DNA of 64,000 nucleotides, taken from positions 41,072 through 105,071 of the forward strand of contig CAMBTP010000005.1 in assembly GCA_945870855.1 (NCBI GenBank). The letters run 5' to 3'. Positions within the stretch are counted from its first letter, which is position 1. Each line of letters begins with the position of its first letter. Below, piece by piece: positions 52,198 through 60,509 of the stretch. Position numbers and translations under genes: made by a program. This stretch comes from Prosthecobacter debontii (GTDB lineage: Bacteria; Verrucomicrobiota; Verrucomicrobiia; Verrucomicrobiales; Akkermansiaceae). The notes beneath the pieces are model-generated. The model had not been told where the DNA came from. It was given only the letters and a program-made list of their open reading frames with translations, and made no database searches.

Positions 52198-53958
52198 ATG
52201 AGCAAAAACACCACCGACGACCTTTTCGAAATGCCTGCCGTAGAAAGCAAAGCAAAACCCGCGCGCAAAGCCGCCGCGAAAAAGGCTCCCGCCAAGAAGG
52301 CACCCGCTAAAAAAGCCGTAAAAAAGGTCGCGGTAAAGAAGGTCGCCGCAAAGAAAATCACCGAGGAGATTGTCGTCCCGAAAAAAGTAGCTTCTAAAAA
52401 AGCAGTCGCAAAGAAAGCTCCTGCCACCTCGGAAACACCCCCCGCCGTCGTCAAGAAACCCGCGCCGATTAAAAGCGTAGCCCCCCTTCCCATCGAAGCG
52501 CCCGCCCCGATCTCTGCGCCGCAGCCGGAGCCATCCGCACCACGCGAGGAAAGACAGCCCGAGCAAGGATCTAACAACAACCCGCGCATCGGCCGCGTCC
52601 CCGGCGGCGGCCCTGTCAACCCACCACCATCTAACTCAGATGGCCAGCAACCCATTTCCCGCTCCAAAAAACGCCGTGAAAAGCGCAAACGCCGCCGTGA
52701 CCAAGGCGGAGAACCGAACCGCGGCCAGCGCAACGATCATCGAGAATCGCGCAACGATCACAGGAATGAGCCGCGCAACGAACCCCGTTACGAGAAACCC
52801 GAGCGACCGCAGGAATCCGCCACCGTCCTTTCCGGCCCGCTGACAGACGCCAACGGCATTTTAGAACTCACCCCCAAAGGCTTCGGTTTCCTCCGTCTCC
52901 CGGAAGCAAATTTCGAACAAGCCAAGGAAGATATTTTCATCTCTCCAGAGCTCATCCGCCGCCATGCCCTGCGCCACGGCCAATGGCTCCACGGCCAATA
53001 CCAAGAAAGCAACCGCGGCCCGCAGCTTGTCGAAATCAATACCGTCAACGGCATACCCCCTGAGGAAGCCGCCGTCCTCCCGCATTTCGACGAGCTCAAG
53101 GCGATCAACCCCAACAAGCGCATCGCTTTCGAAACAACTCCTGACCGCTACACCACCCGTGTTGTCGATATCGTCGCACCCGTCGGTCGTGGCCAGCGCG
53201 GGCTCATCGTCTCGCCCCCGCGCTCGGGTAAAACCACTCTCCTCCTCCACATGGCAGAGGCCATCCGTGAGAAATACGACGAGCAAATTCATCTCATGGT
53301 TCTACTCGTCGATGAGCGCCCAGAGGAAGTCACCGAGTTCCGCCGCGCCCTCCCCGGCGCGGAAATCTACGCCTCCTCCAACGACGAGCAGGCCCGCAAC
53401 CATTGCCGCATCGCCGAGCTCGCCATCGAGCGCGCAAAACGACTCGTCGAGGCGGGCAAGGACGTGTTCATCCTCATGGATTCCATCACCCGCCTCGCCC
53501 GCGCTTACAACGCCAACATGGGCGGAGGCCGTGAAGGCCGCAACCGTGCCACCGGCTCCGGCGGCATCACCATCGGTGCTCTAGAAATCCCGCGCCGCCT
53601 CTTCGCCGCCGCACGCAACACCCGCGGCGGGGGCTCCCTCACCATCCTCGCCACCGCCCTCATCCAAACCAACTCCCGCGCCGACGAAGCCATTTTCATG
53701 GAGTTCAAAGGCACCGGAAATATGGAACTCGTCCTCGATCGCAAGATCGCCGAAAACTACGTCTATCCCGCCGTGGACATCTTTAAATCCGGAACCCGCC
53801 GCGAGGAACTCCTCCTCCAAGAGCACACCCTCCACAAAATCCACCTCATCCGCCGCGGCCTCTCCGGCCACCGCCCCTTCGAGGCCATGGAACGCCTCCT
53901 CTACTTCGTCAAAAAGTTCCCCAGCAACCCTCAGATGCTCATGGAGATCAAAGGTTAA
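52198..53958 (+). CDS. rho: Transcription termination factor Rho with a basic N-terminal extension
   Basis: A hexameric RNA helicase that ends transcription. 586 aa, against about 420 in E. coli. The first 210 residues are low-complexity: a Lys/Ala tract (ARKAAAKKAPAKKAPAKKAV), a Pro-rich stretch, then an Arg/Asn-rich tract (SKKRREKRKRRRDQGGEPNR; RNDHRESRNDHRNEPRNEPR). Next come the RNA-binding cold-shock fold (GILELTPKGFGFLRLPEANF), Walker A PPRSGKTT at 340-347, DERPEEVTEF, and Walker B VFILMDSITRLARAYN. ATG 52198 is the first start with a plausible N-terminus. Basic extensions occur in several Rho lineages and increase RNA affinity. Confidence 0.95.
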   Translation: MSKNTTDDLFEMPAVESKAKPARKAAAKKAPAKKAPAKKAVKKVAVKKVAAKKITEEIVVPKKVASKKAVAKKAPATSETPPAVVKKPAPIKSVAPLPIEAPAPISAPQPEPSAPREERQPEQGSNNNPRIGRVPGGGPVNPPPSNSDGQQPISRSKKRREKRKRRRDQGGEPNRGQRNDHRESRNDHRNEPRNEPRYEKPERPQESATVLSGPLTDANGILELTPKGFGFLRLPEANFEQAKEDIFISPELIRRHALRHGQWLHGQYQESNRGPQLVEINTVNGIPPEEAAVLPHFDELKAINPNKRIAFETTPDRYTTRVVDIVAPVGRGQRGLIVSPPRSGKTTLLLHMAEAIREKYDEQIHLMVLLVDERPEEVTEFRRALPGAEIYASSNDEQARNHCRIAELAIERAKRLVEAGKDVFILMDSITRLARAYNANMGGGREGRNRATGSGGITIGALEIPRRLFAAARNTRGGGSLTILATALIQTNSRADEAIFMEFKGTGNMELVLDRKIAENYVYPAVDIFKSGTRREELLLQEHTLHKIHLIRRGLSGHRPFEAMERLLYFVKKFPSNPQMLMEIKG

Positions 53959-53976
53959 GGATATCCACGCTTTTGA

Positions 53977-53999
53977 AGAGCCGCGCTTCCAGCCGGCTT
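53977..53999 (+). repeat. 23-bp AGAGCCG...CCGGCTT repeat, copy 2
   Basis: AGAGCCGCGCTTCCAGCCGG plus CTT, between rho and purL, with one difference from 48674-48696. The 18-bp AT-rich repeat shared with the secA upstream region follows at 54041-54058. Confidence 0.65.
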
Positions 54000-54056
54000 C
54001 CTCACAACCGCACAGCGCAAACTTCATTCGAGTTTAATAATTTAAAGTTTAAGGTT

Positions 54057-57000
54057 TTGAAACAGCACGCCCTTTTCGTCGAGAAACTCCCGCCCTTCGC
54101 CTCCGAATCCCGCCACCTGCTGCACGATCTCCGCGAGTCCCTGGCGCTCCCGCACATCGCCTCCCTGCGCTTGCTCAATCGCTACGATATCGAAGGCATC
54201 AGCGACGAAGAATTCGCGCTCACCTCCACCCGCATCCTCTCCGAGCCGCAGATCGATTCCATTTCGACCACCCTCGCAGTCGCCGAAAACGAGCACGCCT
54301 TCGCCTACTCCTACCTCCCCGGCCAATTCGATCAGCGTGCCGATTCCGCTGCCCAGTGCATCCAGATCCTCACCGGAAAAGACAAACCCGCCGTCACCTC
54401 CTCACGCGTCGTAATCCTCACCGGCAACCTCTCCCCTACGGATCTTACAGCCGTCAAATCCTACATCATCAACCCCGTAGATTCTCACGAAATCCCCGTG
54501 GAGGCGATCTCCGGTCGCCCAGTCATCCCAGCACCCAAGGACATCGAAATCCTAAATAATTTCCTAACAGATCCCCCTGAAAAAATCCGCAAAGCCATGT
54601 CCCTCGCGATGTCCGAGGCCGACATCGCCTTCACCCAATCCTATTTTAAAAACGAAGAATCCCGCCCACCCACTCTCACCGAGATCCGCATGTTGGACAC
54701 CTACTGGTCCGACCACTGCCGCCACACCACCTTCCTTACCGCCATCGACAAGATCACCTTCGATCCCGGCTCCGAAGTCATCGAGGAAACCTACGGGATC
54801 TATCGTAGCATACGCGAAAAACTGGGGCGCGACGACAAGCCCGTTACCCTGATGGACATCGCCCTCATCGGCATGCGCGAACTCAAAGCCTCCGGCGAAC
54901 TCGATAACCTAGAAGTCTCCGAAGAAATCAACGCCGCCTCCATCGTCGTCCCCGTCACTCGCGCCATTGACAATCCTGATATTATCAACCAACTTCTAAG
55001 TAATGAAACTCTCTCAAGTCTCCCAAAAAAGCTCGCCCAGCAAGCGCGCGAATTCCTCCAAGCCGCCCGTGACACGAGCCATGGCGCAAGCGCAAGTCGA
55101 AGCCGCCCGCAAGCAGATGGAACAGATCTCGTCTGGGCAAAAAAAACATGGCAACTGATCCCGGTTTCCTTTTTCGCTAAACATGGAGATCCCATTTCCT
55201 CCTACACCAGCGAGCACCAAGTCTGGTTTGATGAAACTAGAATCCGCGCCCTCAAGCGCACCTGGCCTGGCGTTTTCGGCCAAGTGCCCGTCCTTTCGAC
55301 AGACAACTCCGCCCTCGATCGCGACAACGCTGATCTCTCCGCCTACCTACTCAGGATGGCTCTCCACATCGCTCTTTTTGGGAGCGACCTAAAATTCGAG
55401 GGGATTACCCTTTCAACCGAACCCGGACTCATCATCGGCCAATCCTCCGGCCAACCCAGCGCCGTTATTTCTCAAGAATGGATTCAGGCCGCTGACCCAT
55501 CGCTTCCTCTCCCCAGCCTCGAACAAATTGCCGATTACATGCTGGAGAAAGGCTTCCACCCGGTTGCAAAATCCTTCTTCGGATGGTTGCATCCCAATGG
55601 TATCGCCGTAATCGACGCGAAACCTGACAACTTTATCATTACGGAAAACGGCGTAGTGCCCATCGATCTCCAGATCGCGGCATTACCTACCCGCATCACC
55701 GAAGAATGGCTCATCCAATTCAAAAACGAGACCCACAATCACCCCACCGAAATTGAACCTTTCGGTGGAGCCGCCACCTGCCTCGGCGGCTGCATCCGCG
55801 ATCCCCTCTCCGGCCGCTCCTACGTCTATCAAGCGATGCGCGTCACCGGCGCGGGAGATCCCAACACCCCCTTTTCAGAAACTCTCCCCGGCAAACTCCC
55901 CCAGAAAAAAATCTGCCAAGTCGCCGCCAAAGGTTACTCATCCTATGGCAACCAGATCGGCCTCGCCACTGGCCAAGTCGCGGAGATCTATCACCCCGGC
56001 TACGTTGCGAAACGCCTTGAAATCGGTGCTGTCGTCGCCGCGGCCCCGCGCTCTAACGTTTTCCGCGGCTCGCCAGCCCCCGGCGATGTCATCCTCCTCA
56101 TCGGCGGGCGCACCGGTCGCGATGGCGTCGGCGGAGCAACCGGCTCCTCCAAAGAGCACACCGAAACCGCCCTCGAAAACTCCGCCGAAGTCCAAAAAGG
56201 CGACGCACCCACCGAGCGCAAGATCCAGCGCCTGTTCCGCAATCCAGAACTCACCCGCAAAATTAAAATCTGCAACGACTTCGGAGCCGGCGGAGTCTCC
56301 GTCGCCATCGGCGAAATCGCCCCCTCCCTCGTAATCAACCTCGATGCCGTCACGAAAAAATACGACGGCCTCGACGGCACCGAACTCGCCATTTCCGAAT
56401 CCCAAGAACGCATGGCCGTCTGCATCGACCACTCGGAAATCAGTTATTTCATCCGCGAGTCCGATAAAGAGAATCTCGAATGCGTCCACGTCGCCGACGT
56501 CACCGACTCCGGCCGACTCATCATGACATGGCGCGGCAAGGAAATCGTCAATCTCAGCCGAGCCTTCCTCGACACCAACGGCGTCCAACAAACCGCCGAG
56601 GTCCAAGTAGCTGCCGCGTCTCGCGGCAGGCCGTGTTCGCCGCGTCTCGCAGCGAATCTCCCCGAAGTCCTCGCCTCACTCAACATCGCCTCCCAAAAAG
56701 GCCTCGGCGAAATGTTCGATTCCTCCGTCGGTGCCAATACCGTCCTCTGGCCTTTCGGCGGCAAGCACCAGCTCACGCCACCCGATGCGATGGTCGCGAA
56801 ACTCCCCGTTCTGAAAGGCGAGACCGACCACGCCACCTACATGTCCTGGGGCTTCGATCCTTACCTTTCAGAAAAATCCCCCTTTCACGGAGCCGCATAC
56901 GCCGTCACCGAATCTGTCTGCAAAGCCGTCGCCGCCGGCGCACAACTCAGCGACATCCGCCTCACCCTCCAGGAATATTTCCCGAAACTAGGGCAAGACC

Positions 57001-58478
57001 CAAAACGCTGGGGACTCCCCTTTGCCGCCCTGCTCGGAGCCTTCCGCGCCCAGCACGAGCTACGCCTCGCCGCCATCGGCGGAAAGGACTCCATGTCCGG
57101 CTCCTTCAACGAACTCGACGTCCCGCCCACCCTCGTCTCCTTCGCCCTCGCCCCCGGCCTCGCCTCCCTCGCCCTTTCCCCGGAGTTCAAGCAACCCGCA
57201 TCTACGATATCCATAGTAGAAACTCCCATCCTCGCAAACGGCCTCCCCGATTTCGCTACTCTCAAGAAAACCGCCGCCGCCCTCCACGCCCTCAACAAAG
57301 CCGGAAAAATTCTCTCCCTCCACCACATCGGCAAAGCCGGCCTCGCCGCCGCCATCTCGAAATGCTGCCTCGGCAACCACGTAGGCGCGATTTTCGATCA
57401 GCCCCTCAACCTCTTCAGCGAAGCCTATTTCACCTTCTTGATCGAACACACCGAGGAACTCGCCCTCAACGAGATAAACATCGGCCAAACCACCGAATCC
57501 GAAACCCTCACCCTAAACGGCGAAACCCACTCCCTAGCCGATCTCCAATCCGCCTGGCAATCCACCCTCGAACCCGCCTATCCAACCCGCCCGGAAGCTT
57601 CTTCTTCCAAACTTGGCGACCTTGGCGTCTTAGCGGTTCAAAAATCAAAAATCAAAAATCATCATTCATCAATCTCCAGACCTTCGGTATTGATCCCCGC
57701 CTTCCCCGGCACCAACTCCGAATACGACTCCGCCCGCGCCTTCCAACGCGTCGGTGCGCAAACTCACATCGAGGTCTTTCGCAACCTTTCCGCAAGACAC
57801 ATCGCCGAATCCATCCACTCCCTCGCCGCCCACATTAGTGAGTCCCAAATCCTCTTCATTCCCGGCGGCTTCTCGGCTGGCGACGAACCCGATGGCTCCG
57901 CGAAATTTATCGCTACCATCCTCCGTAACCCGCGCATCAGCGACGCCATCTCTGACTTGTTAGAGAACCGTGACGGCCTCGTCCTCGGCATCTGCAACGG
58001 CTTCCAAGCCCTCATCAAAACCGGCCTCGCTACTCACGGTCGCATCATCGATACGGATGCCGAATCCGCCACCCTCGTCCACAACGACATCTCCCGCCAC
58101 ATCTCCCAATACGTCCAAACCCGGATCGTATCGAACTCCTCCCCCTGGCTCGCCAACATGGCCATCGGCGAAATTCACACCGTCCCCGTCTCCCACGGCG
58201 AGGGTAAATTCTTCGCCTCCGCCGAGACCATCGCCCAACTCTCCTCCAACGGCCAGATCGCGACCCAATACTGCGACCCCTCCGGCGCGCCGACCATGGA
58301 ACACCCCTTCAACCCCAACGGCTCCCTCGCCGCCATCGAGGGCATCACTTCGCCCTGCGGCCGCGTCTTCGGGAAAATGGCACACTCCGAGCGTTTCTCA
58401 GAAAACGTTGCAAAGAATATCTCCGGCAACAAAGCCCAGCCGATCTTCGAAGCCGGCGTTTCCTATTTTTCTCTCTGA
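54057..58478 (+). CDS. purL: Phosphoribosylformylglycinamidine synthase carrying an inserted kinase-like domain
   Basis: Makes FGAM from FGAR, glutamine and ATP in purine synthesis (single-chain form with a C-terminal glutaminase). 1473 aa from TTG 54057 (KQHALFVEKLPPF); no ATG fits. Seen: RLLNRYDIEGI; LDTYWSDHCRHTTF; FKNETHNHPTEIEPFGGAAT; NDFGAGGVSVAIGE; IGGKDSMSGSFNE; a glutaminase with IPAFPGTNSEYDSARAF, the nucleophile cysteine in LGICNGFQAL, and HGEGKF. Between NAASIVV (292-298) and TEEWLIQFKNET (from 549) lie about 250 foreign residues with a kinase-like fold. Two smaller insertions sit near 851-867 and 1180-1208. Without the large insert the length (about 1220) fits the family. It converges on the HipA-like gene, 10 bp away. 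Confidence 0.9.
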   Translation: MKQHALFVEKLPPFASESRHLLHDLRESLALPHIASLRLLNRYDIEGISDEEFALTSTRILSEPQIDSISTTLAVAENEHAFAYSYLPGQFDQRADSAAQCIQILTGKDKPAVTSSRVVILTGNLSPTDLTAVKSYIINPVDSHEIPVEAISGRPVIPAPKDIEILNNFLTDPPEKIRKAMSLAMSEADIAFTQSYFKNEESRPPTLTEIRMLDTYWSDHCRHTTFLTAIDKITFDPGSEVIEETYGIYRSIREKLGRDDKPVTLMDIALIGMRELKASGELDNLEVSEEINAASIVVPVTRAIDNPDIINQLLSNETLSSLPKKLAQQAREFLQAARDTSHGASASRSRPQADGTDLVWAKKTWQLIPVSFFAKHGDPISSYTSEHQVWFDETRIRALKRTWPGVFGQVPVLSTDNSALDRDNADLSAYLLRMALHIALFGSDLKFEGITLSTEPGLIIGQSSGQPSAVISQEWIQAADPSLPLPSLEQIADYMLEKGFHPVAKSFFGWLHPNGIAVIDAKPDNFIITENGVVPIDLQIAALPTRITEEWLIQFKNETHNHPTEIEPFGGAATCLGGCIRDPLSGRSYVYQAMRVTGAGDPNTPFSETLPGKLPQKKICQVAAKGYSSYGNQIGLATGQVAEIYHPGYVAKRLEIGAVVAAAPRSNVFRGSPAPGDVILLIGGRTGRDGVGGATGSSKEHTETALENSAEVQKGDAPTERKIQRLFRNPELTRKIKICNDFGAGGVSVAIGEIAPSLVINLDAVTKKYDGLDGTELAISESQERMAVCIDHSEISYFIRESDKENLECVHVADVTDSGRLIMTWRGKEIVNLSRAFLDTNGVQQTAEVQVAAASRGRPCSPRLAANLPEVLASLNIASQKGLGEMFDSSVGANTVLWPFGGKHQLTPPDAMVAKLPVLKGETDHATYMSWGFDPYLSEKSPFHGAAYAVTESVCKAVAAGAQLSDIRLTLQEYFPKLGQDPKRWGLPFAALLGAFRAQHELRLAAIGGKDSMSGSFNELDVPPTLVSFALAPGLASLALSPEFKQPASTISIVETPILANGLPDFATLKKTAAALHALNKAGKILSLHHIGKAGLAAAISKCCLGNHVGAIFDQPLNLFSEAYFTFLIEHTEELALNEINIGQTTESETLTLNGETHSLADLQSAWQSTLEPAYPTRPEASSSKLGDLGVLAVQKSKIKNHHSSISRPSVLIPAFPGTNSEYDSARAFQRVGAQTHIEVFRNLSARHIAESIHSLAAHISESQILFIPGGFSAGDEPDGSAKFIATILRNPRISDAISDLLENRDGLVLGICNGFQALIKTGLATHGRIIDTDAESATLVHNDISRHISQYVQTRIVSNSSPWLANMAIGEIHTVPVSHGEGKFFASAETIAQLSSNGQIATQYCDPSGAPTMEHPFNPNGSLAAIEGITSPCGRVFGKMAHSERFSENVAKNISGNKAQPIFEAGVSYFSL
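54951..55700 (+). other. In-frame kinase-like insertion within purL
   Basis: About 250 codons (residues about 299-548) with no counterpart in the FGAM synthase family. The kinase-like part (386-545) reads EHQVWFDETRIRALKRTWPG, LLRMALHIALFGSDLKFEGI, then V-I-D520-A-K-P-D-N525-F-I and P-I-D537-L. These match the HRDxKPxN catalytic loop and the DFG-position aspartate of protein kinases (the His is replaced). The arrangement resembles the kinase domain of phage/plasmid polyvalent proteins. The first 85 codons look unlike kinase. In another frame the same stretch holds a 51-codon ATG frame (55003-55158). Origin by insertion is inference from family comparison. Confidence 0.75.
56607..56657 (+). 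repeat. In-gene double-hairpin element, copy 3 (in purL)
   Basis: CTGCCGCG-TCT-CGCGGCAG (perfect) followed by CGCCGCG-TCT-CGCAGCG (one mismatch), starting GTAGCTGCC. It is translated as VAAASRGRPCSPRLAAN, a different frame from the two copies in the U32 gene. It sits between the EVQ strand and NLPEVLASLNIASQKGL of PurL. Confidence 0.82.
57594..57680 (+). repeat. Low-complexity repeat insertion in purL before the glutaminase domain
   Basis: Contains CTTGGCGACCTTGGCGTCTT and GCGGTTCAAAAATC-type sequence related to the CCAAG(G/T)CGCCAAG motif of the intergenic repeats, then three copies of AAAAATC. It encodes SSSKLGDLGVLAVQKSKIKN plus HHSSIS, between the Leu-rich linker and the glutaminase start RPSVLIPAFPGTN. 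Confidence 0.65.
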
Positions 58479-58488
58479 ACCAGCGGAT

Positions 58489-59826
58489 CTAAGAAGCCAT
58501 TCTAACCAAATCGACTGGATTGCCCTTAGCGAGAAAATCTCGGAAGTCTTGCGAAATCCTCGTATCACGTGCTACCCGATTCCAAAAATCTCGCGCCATT
58601 TGAGATGCTGCCGACCTGATTCCATCGGCTGCGTCTTTGGGAAACATTGTGAGGTCATCCAGATTTGGACTATCGAAACGGAAGGGTCTGACCTCGCCAT
58701 TTTTTGGCACAAAACCCATCGAGCACATGTCATAGACCGGAAGAATACGAAACACATCGCCTTCGATGCTCAGGCTCAGATTTCCGAGGTGCATGTCCGT
58801 ATTGTTGATGAGTTTGCCGAAACTCCATAAAACTGCGGTGTCAAACAGATGCTGCCAGCTTACCAAATCCTCATCAAATAAAGCTTTCATTACCCTATGC
58901 CAGCCATGGCCGATTCCAGCAAATTCCGCATCAACGGATTGGAGAGAAATCATGGAAAGCCTTCCAAATTCCCCAACGCGATCAAAACGTTGTGACTCGT
59001 GAAAATATCGCCCATCTCGCTCTATCAATCTTGTCTCTGCCGCTGGGAAATTTTTCGCATGAATTGCCTCTGCGGCATGGAATTCAGTGATCAAAATATC
59101 ACGCCAGCGCACTGCGGTTGCATCGTCACCTTTTGGGGAAAATTTAACAATCACATGCGCAGACCTCTCCTTGCAAAACGCCGTGAACTTGGGCTGCTCG
59201 CCGCCTGCCGAGGATCCCGGGATGGCTCCGTCCAGCGCCGCCTCAGCAAGTCTGGGATAATCTTTCATAGTGTAAGCAACGGGTGTGCTACGTAACCGTA
59301 GCTGCGCCTGAGCACCCAGCTTCAGATTCCCAGGCAGATCGTCACCATTGGAAGTGAGATACTGTCCGATATGCTCTACGTTCCATTCCTTCGGATCATT
59401 CGGGAAGCCAGCTTGTGCCGCCATGCTGGCAGCTATCTGGCGCCCGATGAAGCCTTGCGGAGCTAGATCATACAAGAAATATGGCAAGTCTTTGAACAAT
59501 CCGTTTTTCCCCTCGCCAAGTAAGACAGAGGGCATACTCGGTAGCTTTTCTAGGAAAAACCCGCCATGGGCTAAAGGACGCAAACAGCCAATCGACGTGC
59601 TATTTCCATGAGGATCAACCATAGATAATAAAAGACGATTCCCACCGCCAAACGCGTTGGAGATCAACATATAGTGAGGTGATCGGCCTATTTTAATCCT
59701 GATAATCCCGTCTCCCATTGCCCTGATGCGCCTGGAAACAGCGGCTTGATTCATTCCGGTCGCAAACTGGATATCCTTAGACGTAGTCGGCCCACGCTTC
59801 AGAACTTGTTCAATATTTGTGATCAT
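58489..59826 (-). CDS. HipA-family kinase of the YjjJ type with N-terminal helix-turn-helix
   Basis: 445 aa. Residues 1-55 are a winged helix-turn-helix (TSKDIQFATGMNQAAVSRRI), replacing a separate HipB. The HipA kinase core follows: SAGGEQPKF at 206-214 as the phosphate loop, VKFS with K228, the catalytic NNTDMHLGN with D344 and N349, and VYDMC with D366. HipA kinases phosphorylate glutamyl-tRNA synthetase or other targets and cause persistence; YjjJ-type proteins are single-gene versions. No antitoxin gene is adjacent. It converges with purL (10-bp gap) and begins next to an AT-rich, gene-free stretch. Confidence 0.88.
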   Translation of the reverse strand: MITNIEQVLKRGPTTSKDIQFATGMNQAAVSRRIRAMGDGIIRIKIGRSPHYMLISNAFGGGNRLLLSMVDPHGNSTSIGCLRPLAHGGFFLEKLPSMPSVLLGEGKNGLFKDLPYFLYDLAPQGFIGRQIAASMAAQAGFPNDPKEWNVEHIGQYLTSNGDDLPGNLKLGAQAQLRLRSTPVAYTMKDYPRLAEAALDGAIPGSSAGGEQPKFTAFCKERSAHVIVKFSPKGDDATAVRWRDILITEFHAAEAIHAKNFPAAETRLIERDGRYFHESQRFDRVGEFGRLSMISLQSVDAEFAGIGHGWHRVMKALFDEDLVSWQHLFDTAVLWSFGKLINNTDMHLGNLSLSIEGDVFRILPVYDMCSMGFVPKNGEVRPFRFDSPNLDDLTMFPKDAADGIRSAASQMARDFWNRVARDTRISQDFRDFLAKGNPVDLVRMAS

Positions 59827-60214
59827 AAGGCCAAAATGATTTGTTTCGTGACTAGAAAAAAATACCGTAAAATTTCTTAAAGTCTATGTAAATAAAGCTT
59901 TTTTAAAACTTAAGTCGATATAACGACTAGCATTTTGACTATTTTTCACATCATCGCTCACAAGGTGTGACGCATGGCAATGATAAAAACCACGCTGAGA
60001 ACTCCGGATTTTAGGAAAAATCATTCTTGGATAGAACCCAACCCCTCTGGGCCGCGCAATCCGTAAAATAACTTTATCTTCAATGGATTTCACACCCACC
60101 GAACAACGTAATTTTGTCACAAATCCAGGCATCTTTTTGTGCCAAAAAAATTTTTGGGGGGCGCTTAGCCGTCTTAGTCTTAAATTCACCTTTTATCACT
60201 AATAATTCCTCATT

Positions 60215-60230
60215 CGAACCCATGGGTTCG
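60215..60230. repeat. Perfect 16-bp palindrome CGAACCCATGGGTTCG
   Basis: Lies in the gene-free stretch 59827-60509, between the HipA-like gene and the tandem repeat. It could be an operator or a small palindromic repeat. An AAAAAAATTTTT run precedes it near 60145-60155. Confidence 0.5.
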
Positions 60231-60287
60231 TCAAGTCCCATGATGGCGCACCACAATGGGTCTGTCTCTTAGCGTTACGCGACGGCT

Positions 60288-60463
60288 GAAAAACTTGAGA
60301 AATGTCACAATGAAGCTCCTGACCCTACAAGAGAAAAACTTGAGAAATGTCACAATGAAGCTCCTGACCCCACAAGAAACTGACCCCACAAGAGAAAAAC
60401 TTGAGAAATGTCACAATGAAGCTCCTGACCCCACAAGACAATGAAGCTCCTGACCCCACAAGA
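60288..60463 (+). repeat. 45-bp tandem repeat, three units plus partial
   Basis: The unit starts GAAAAACTTGAGAAATGTCA, continues CAATGAAGCTCCTGACCCCA and ends CAAGA. Units begin at about 60288 and 60333; the third follows a 16-bp partial repeat of the tail, and a 25-bp partial closes the array. Short ATG frames inside it (MKLLTPQE) are by-products of the repeat. This accounts for much of the 59827-60509 gap; the AT-rich part before 60200 shows no convincing gene. Confidence 0.85.
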
Positions 60464-60509
60464 ATTTTTTCAAAGCGGCTTTGTTACTGTGAATCATGGT
60501 GGTGAGGCG

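Noticed and set aside
54951..55700. Intein in purL
   Set aside because: The inserted segment has no Cys/Ser N-terminal splice residue, no His-Asn C-terminal junction and no homing endonuclease motif; kinase-like motifs fit better.
56480..57838. 452-codon Arg/Pro/His-rich plus-strand frame inside purL
   Set aside because: A frame-shifted shadow; composition is typical of GC-rich out-of-frame reading.
59884..60189. 101-codon minus-strand frame in the AT-rich gap
   Set aside because: No recognisable motif and no convincing ribosome-binding site or start; probably chance.
60288..60463. CRISPR-like array
   Set aside because: The 45-bp units are directly adjacent without unique spacers, and no cas genes are present.
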